From Cyclina sinensis (taxonomy: Eukaryota; Mollusca; Bivalvia; Venerida; Veneridae): DNA of 64,000 nucleotides. The stretch lies in the NCBI GenBank assembly GCA_012932295.1, contig JAAONU010000001.1, forward strand, positions 3,681,104 through 3,745,103, in the 5' to 3' direction. Under the pieces are notes generated by a model. It was given only the letters and a program-made list of their open reading frames with translations. It did no database searches and was not told where the DNA came from. This document shows positions 60,397-64,000 of this stretch, in pieces (position 1 is the first letter of the stretch; every line of letters starts with the position of its first letter). Position numbers and translations under genes: made by a program.

Positions 60397-62680
60397 TAAG
60401 GTTAAAACAGTATATGTTTACATAACATGAAGACTTGCAGCCATGTTGTTGAATGTTTTAGTGTTTCAATGCAAATGTCTCAGAATGACATGTGACAGTG
60501 GAAAAGTGAAGATTTCACTAGAAGAGAAGCTTTCTGCTGTGGTTATTGTAAATGATTGGTTTATTGTACAGGGAAAGCCTCAAAGACTGAATCAGTGCTG
60601 AAAGTTATATCTGGAGAGCAAAACACTACCTGTTTGAAGAAAAATTGTGTACCAATTTCAGGTGTTAACCATATTTTAGTGTTATAGAAACCTTATAAGA
60701 AAATGCACATACATTTAACCTGAGTGTATAGCAATGAAACATTCGATGCTTATAACATAAGTGTTATATGTATGTCACTGCAGTGTGGTTTATAAATGGT
60801 GTTTGATCTTATAAGTGTGTATTTATTTTCACATATTTTTATCAACTGTAACCAGAAATGTGTTGTGCAGGCAAGGAACATCCTTATTTTTATTAGCAAG
60901 AAATCTATGTTGTTGATAGTATGGTTGTGACTTCGCAGAACTAATGGCACTTAATGGAATTTTAGGCATTTGCCACTCAAAGGGCATTTTCTAGTATATT
61001 TTTTTGATACTTATTTTAAGCTTTTAAACTTAACAAAAGCATTGCAAGGCAAATTTTCAGTAAATTTCTTGGCAGTAGCTTCTTACATATGTTATATCAG
61101 CATGATCAAGAGTTTTTGCTTATGAAAATTTTAGCCCCTGAAAAGAATTGTGATGTGAAATTTTGCCTCTTCTTTTTCTTGAAGATACATTTTTTAAAAG
61201 GATTTTTACGTGTTACAACAAAAAGAATTTATGTCGGCACTTTTTGTTTGTATGAGTTTTTATTATTTTGATACCAGTGTTAATACCCATAAATTTCACA
61301 TTACAACATGTAGCTTTTTACTAATATAGTGTTAGTAAATAAATGCTGGTCTCACATAATATTTTATCTGTAAATGTTTTTCTATAAACGAATTCATAAA
61401 CTGAAAGTTACAGTACACAAGTTTGGTCAACAAAACTCCAAGAGCTGTTTGTTGTTGCAAAATACAGCTTTTCCTCCTCATCAAAAAAGAATGACTTGAT
61501 GAAGACATTTAACTTAGATTTGATTGTATAGAAAGAAATAAGGCATAAAATTATAATACCCAAGTAAGGCTCAAATTACTACTTAAAGGGAGTATTTCAG
61601 TTATTACAATAAATTATTATTGGATTTCTTAAAGCACTGGGTATTCACCTTTTGTTCAAGTGCTACAGTTACAAATCAGTGTATGTATAAGTCAGGTGAT
61701 ATATAACAGATAAAATGCATAGTTTGAACCTGTCCAGTGCCAAATATGTTTATATAACAAGAATTATTCACTCTTCTTCTCTGCACACGATGCATTTTGC
61801 ATGTTTCCTGCTTTACACTGCTTTATTAACAGCACATACACATACTAGTATTAATAACCCACCTATCGAATGTTTTTAGAAATGGCTCTTTGGCATTCTT
61901 CTATATGTTTTTTATGCTTTTCTTGTTAACCTGTTTGTATTGTCCTAGTATATTTAAACTGAAGATGCAAAACCAGTGATGTCTGAGTGTGTATTGGTGC
62001 TATTTCATTTATATATCTACATAATTGAATACATTTCTGAAATTTCTTTTCTTAAACTTCAGTAACATTTTTAGTGTTTTCACATCTTTTTACTCTTATA
62101 TAGAGTTAATTGTCATCTATTTTTTTAGTTAGAAAAAGTAAGGATTTTTCAAAGTGTTTTTTTCAAACCAAGTTTTATAGTAGTGAATCAGGTTGAAACA
62201 TTATGTAAATTATTTTCTGTCTTCAGAGAGCTGAAAGTTCCACATAAATCAGATAATGAGTTACAAAAATTTGAGGATTTTATTACAGAAAAATAGTACA
62301 GTTACTTGTGTTGGTCCAAATGTCATTAAGTTGATATACAGTCTTTTCTTTAACATTCATGTGAACAGTATCACTAATACAGAATTTTATCATTAAATGT
62401 TTGTTTGTTTTTTAAATGTTCCCACCCATTTTAAATGGTAGGTATTTTTAATGTGAACATATTTTGTAAGGCTATGTATACAATACATGTTTGTAGAATT
62501 CATATAAATTGTTTGTTAGTTAAACAGATATAATGGGCCGTGTTGTGAGATTATCAACAATGTGGTCAAATTTTACATTTTCAGTTGTTGTTTTTTTTCA
62601 CTTTCAAATAACACATAATTTTGAAATTACTTATGTATAAGATTTATTGCACTCTGATTGAATAAACAATGCATATATAA
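60342..62680 (+). other. Probable BMPR1 3' UTR and downstream sequence
   Basis: No further coding frame was recognised. AATAAA hexamers at 61338-61343 and 62661-62666 are candidate polyadenylation signals. The real 3' end cannot be set from sequence alone. Confidence 0.4.
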
Positions 62681-63406
62681 CATTTCTATAAATCAGTTTC
62701 TCATCACGGACATCTTACCATGTAACATTCAACATGCAGTTGAATGCTGGGGTGGGGGGGTTGTAATCCATATCCATGTCTTAATATCTTAAGAAGACTG
62801 AACTCACATTTTCAAAGACAACACTTTATGGTAATTCAGAAAAGGCAGAAAAAAAATTGTGTGTTTGTTAAAATGGATAATTAGTTTATGGCGTCAATCT
62901 GTGACATCATTATTCTTGTTGACATCAGAATGACCAGATTGTTGATTTTGTCATGTCACTTCACTAATGTTACCTTTTCATACATTAGTTTTTATTAGCA
63001 TTGAAAAGTTGCATTGTTGATTTTTTTATTTAAGTATTACTGCTCTATAAATGGAAGGTATATTATATAGAAATGGCACTATTAGTTGCTGTAAACATTT
63101 TTCAGTTTTAATGGCATTCTGTTCTCTTCTTTACCAATGGCAATCCCTTGAAACTTTCAAAAATTGAAGTGCTTGTAGGGCCTGCCAGCTCAAGAGCTTG
63201 TGGTCCTTGGCTACAGATTTCTGATTTCACTTAGACTTAAAACCTCACTTTGTTCTTAATTGCAAGTAACAAGTCACTTGTAAATGGTTTCACTTACATC
63301 TTAAGTGACATAAGTTATTTGAAATGACAAGTTTTAAATTTCAAGTATAATTTTTTTTACTTCAAGAATGTTTTGCATTATTAATTTTAATTTTATATTT
63401 TTTTTT
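62681..63406. other. Spacer, nothing recognised
   Basis: AT-rich with a short poly-G run at about 62750-62760. No gene seen. Confidence 0.4.
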
Positions 63407-64000
63407 AGCTCACTTGTCACGTAGTGACAGAGTGAGCTTTTCTGATCACCTTTCGTCCGTCGTCCGTCCATCCACAATTAGTTTGTTAACACTCTAGTGG
63501 TCACATTTTTGCCTCAATTGTCATGAAACTTGGTCAGGATGTTTGTCTCATTAATATCTCGGACGAGTTCGAACATGGGTTATCAGGGTTGGAAAACTAG
63601 GTCACAGAGCCCAAATATAGAAAAACCTTGTTAACACTCTAGAGGCTACTTTTTCAGTCCAAATATCCTGGAAATTTGTCAGAAAGGTTCTATTGATGAT
63701 TTCTAGCTCAAGTTCAAATATGGGTCATCTGGGTTCAAAAACTAGGTCACAGAGCCCAAATATTGAAAAACCTTGTTAACACTCTAGAGGTAACATTTTT
63801 AGACCAAATAATCTGGAAATTTGTCAGGAAGGTTGCATCTATGATTTCTAGCTCAAGTTCGAATATGGGTCATCTGGGTTCAAAAACTAGGTCACAGAGC
63901 CCAAATATTGAAAAACCTTGTTAACACTCTAGAGGTAACATTTTTAGACCAAATAACCTGGAAATTTGTCAGAAAGGTTGCATCTATGATTTCTAGCTCA
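63407..64000 (+). repeat. Interspersed repeat with 145-bp internal tandem units, cut by the window end
   Basis: Starts with GCTCACTTGTCACGTAGTGA (palindromic GTCACGTAGTGAC) and TGAGCTTTTCTGATCACC, followed by CGTCCGTCGTCCGTCC. From 63486 a unit beginning TTAACACTCTAG repeats at 63631, 63776 and 63921, exactly 145 bases apart. The end shares features with the right end of the 39597-40810 repeat in inverse orientation. Confidence 0.8.

Overview
The window looks like AT-rich nuclear DNA from an invertebrate animal, most likely a marine mollusc and probably a bivalve. The evidence is a spliced BMP receptor gene with animal-type exons and GT-AG introns, long gene-poor stretches, several minisatellites, and repeat types I associate with bivalve genomes: tRNA-derived SINEs, a 1.2-kb AGGGCCATGATGGCCCT-ended repeat, pogo and mariner transposases, and DIRS-like and LINE remnants. 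The species assignment is inference, because no sequence search could be run.

Only one convincing host gene is present. It is a complete BMP type I receptor (ALK3/ALK6, thickveins class) on the + strand from 47850 to 60341. It has 11 coding exons whose phases all join, giving a predicted 528-residue protein with signal peptide, ten-cysteine ectodomain, one membrane helix, GS box and type I receptor kinase. Its introns carry inverted-repeat elements (intron 1), a 414-bp miniature LTR element (intron 2), SINE-like pieces (introns 3 and 4) and a 1-kb TA-flanked element (intron 6).

The rest is repeats. In order: a SINE (5.4-5.7 kb); a miniature LTR element whose first LTR was split by a truncated LINE (9.5-12.6 kb); a 722-bp element in two direct copies (12.8 and 15.2 kb); three minisatellites with 51-, 74- and 41-bp units (19.0-22.0 kb); a SINE (22.9 kb); a degraded reverse transcriptase (25.6-26.4 kb); a four-copy dispersed repeat (24.5, 28.5, 30.8 and 33.9 kb); a broken mariner-like transposase with a tRNA-LTR piece inside it (31.5-32.3 kb); a 2-kb array of 42-bp units followed by diverged copies in inverse orientation (34.2-36.8 kb); a 1.2-kb interspersed repeat (39.6-40.8 kb); a minisatellite (41.0 kb); a DIRS/Ngaro-like remnant (42.3-43.2 kb); and a complete but inactivated pogo-like transposon with TIRs and TA target duplication (43.2-46.5 kb). 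The transposase frame of that transposon holds an OTU-protease-like segment.

The most interesting signal is a set of miniature LTR elements whose LTR contains a tRNA-like cloverleaf with Pol III A and B boxes and a T5 terminator, followed by a TGGCGCCCAAC primer-binding site and a polypurine tract. Two such elements and one fragment occur in 64 kb. The arrangement parallels plant Cassandra elements, which carry 5S rRNA in their LTRs, but uses a tRNA instead.
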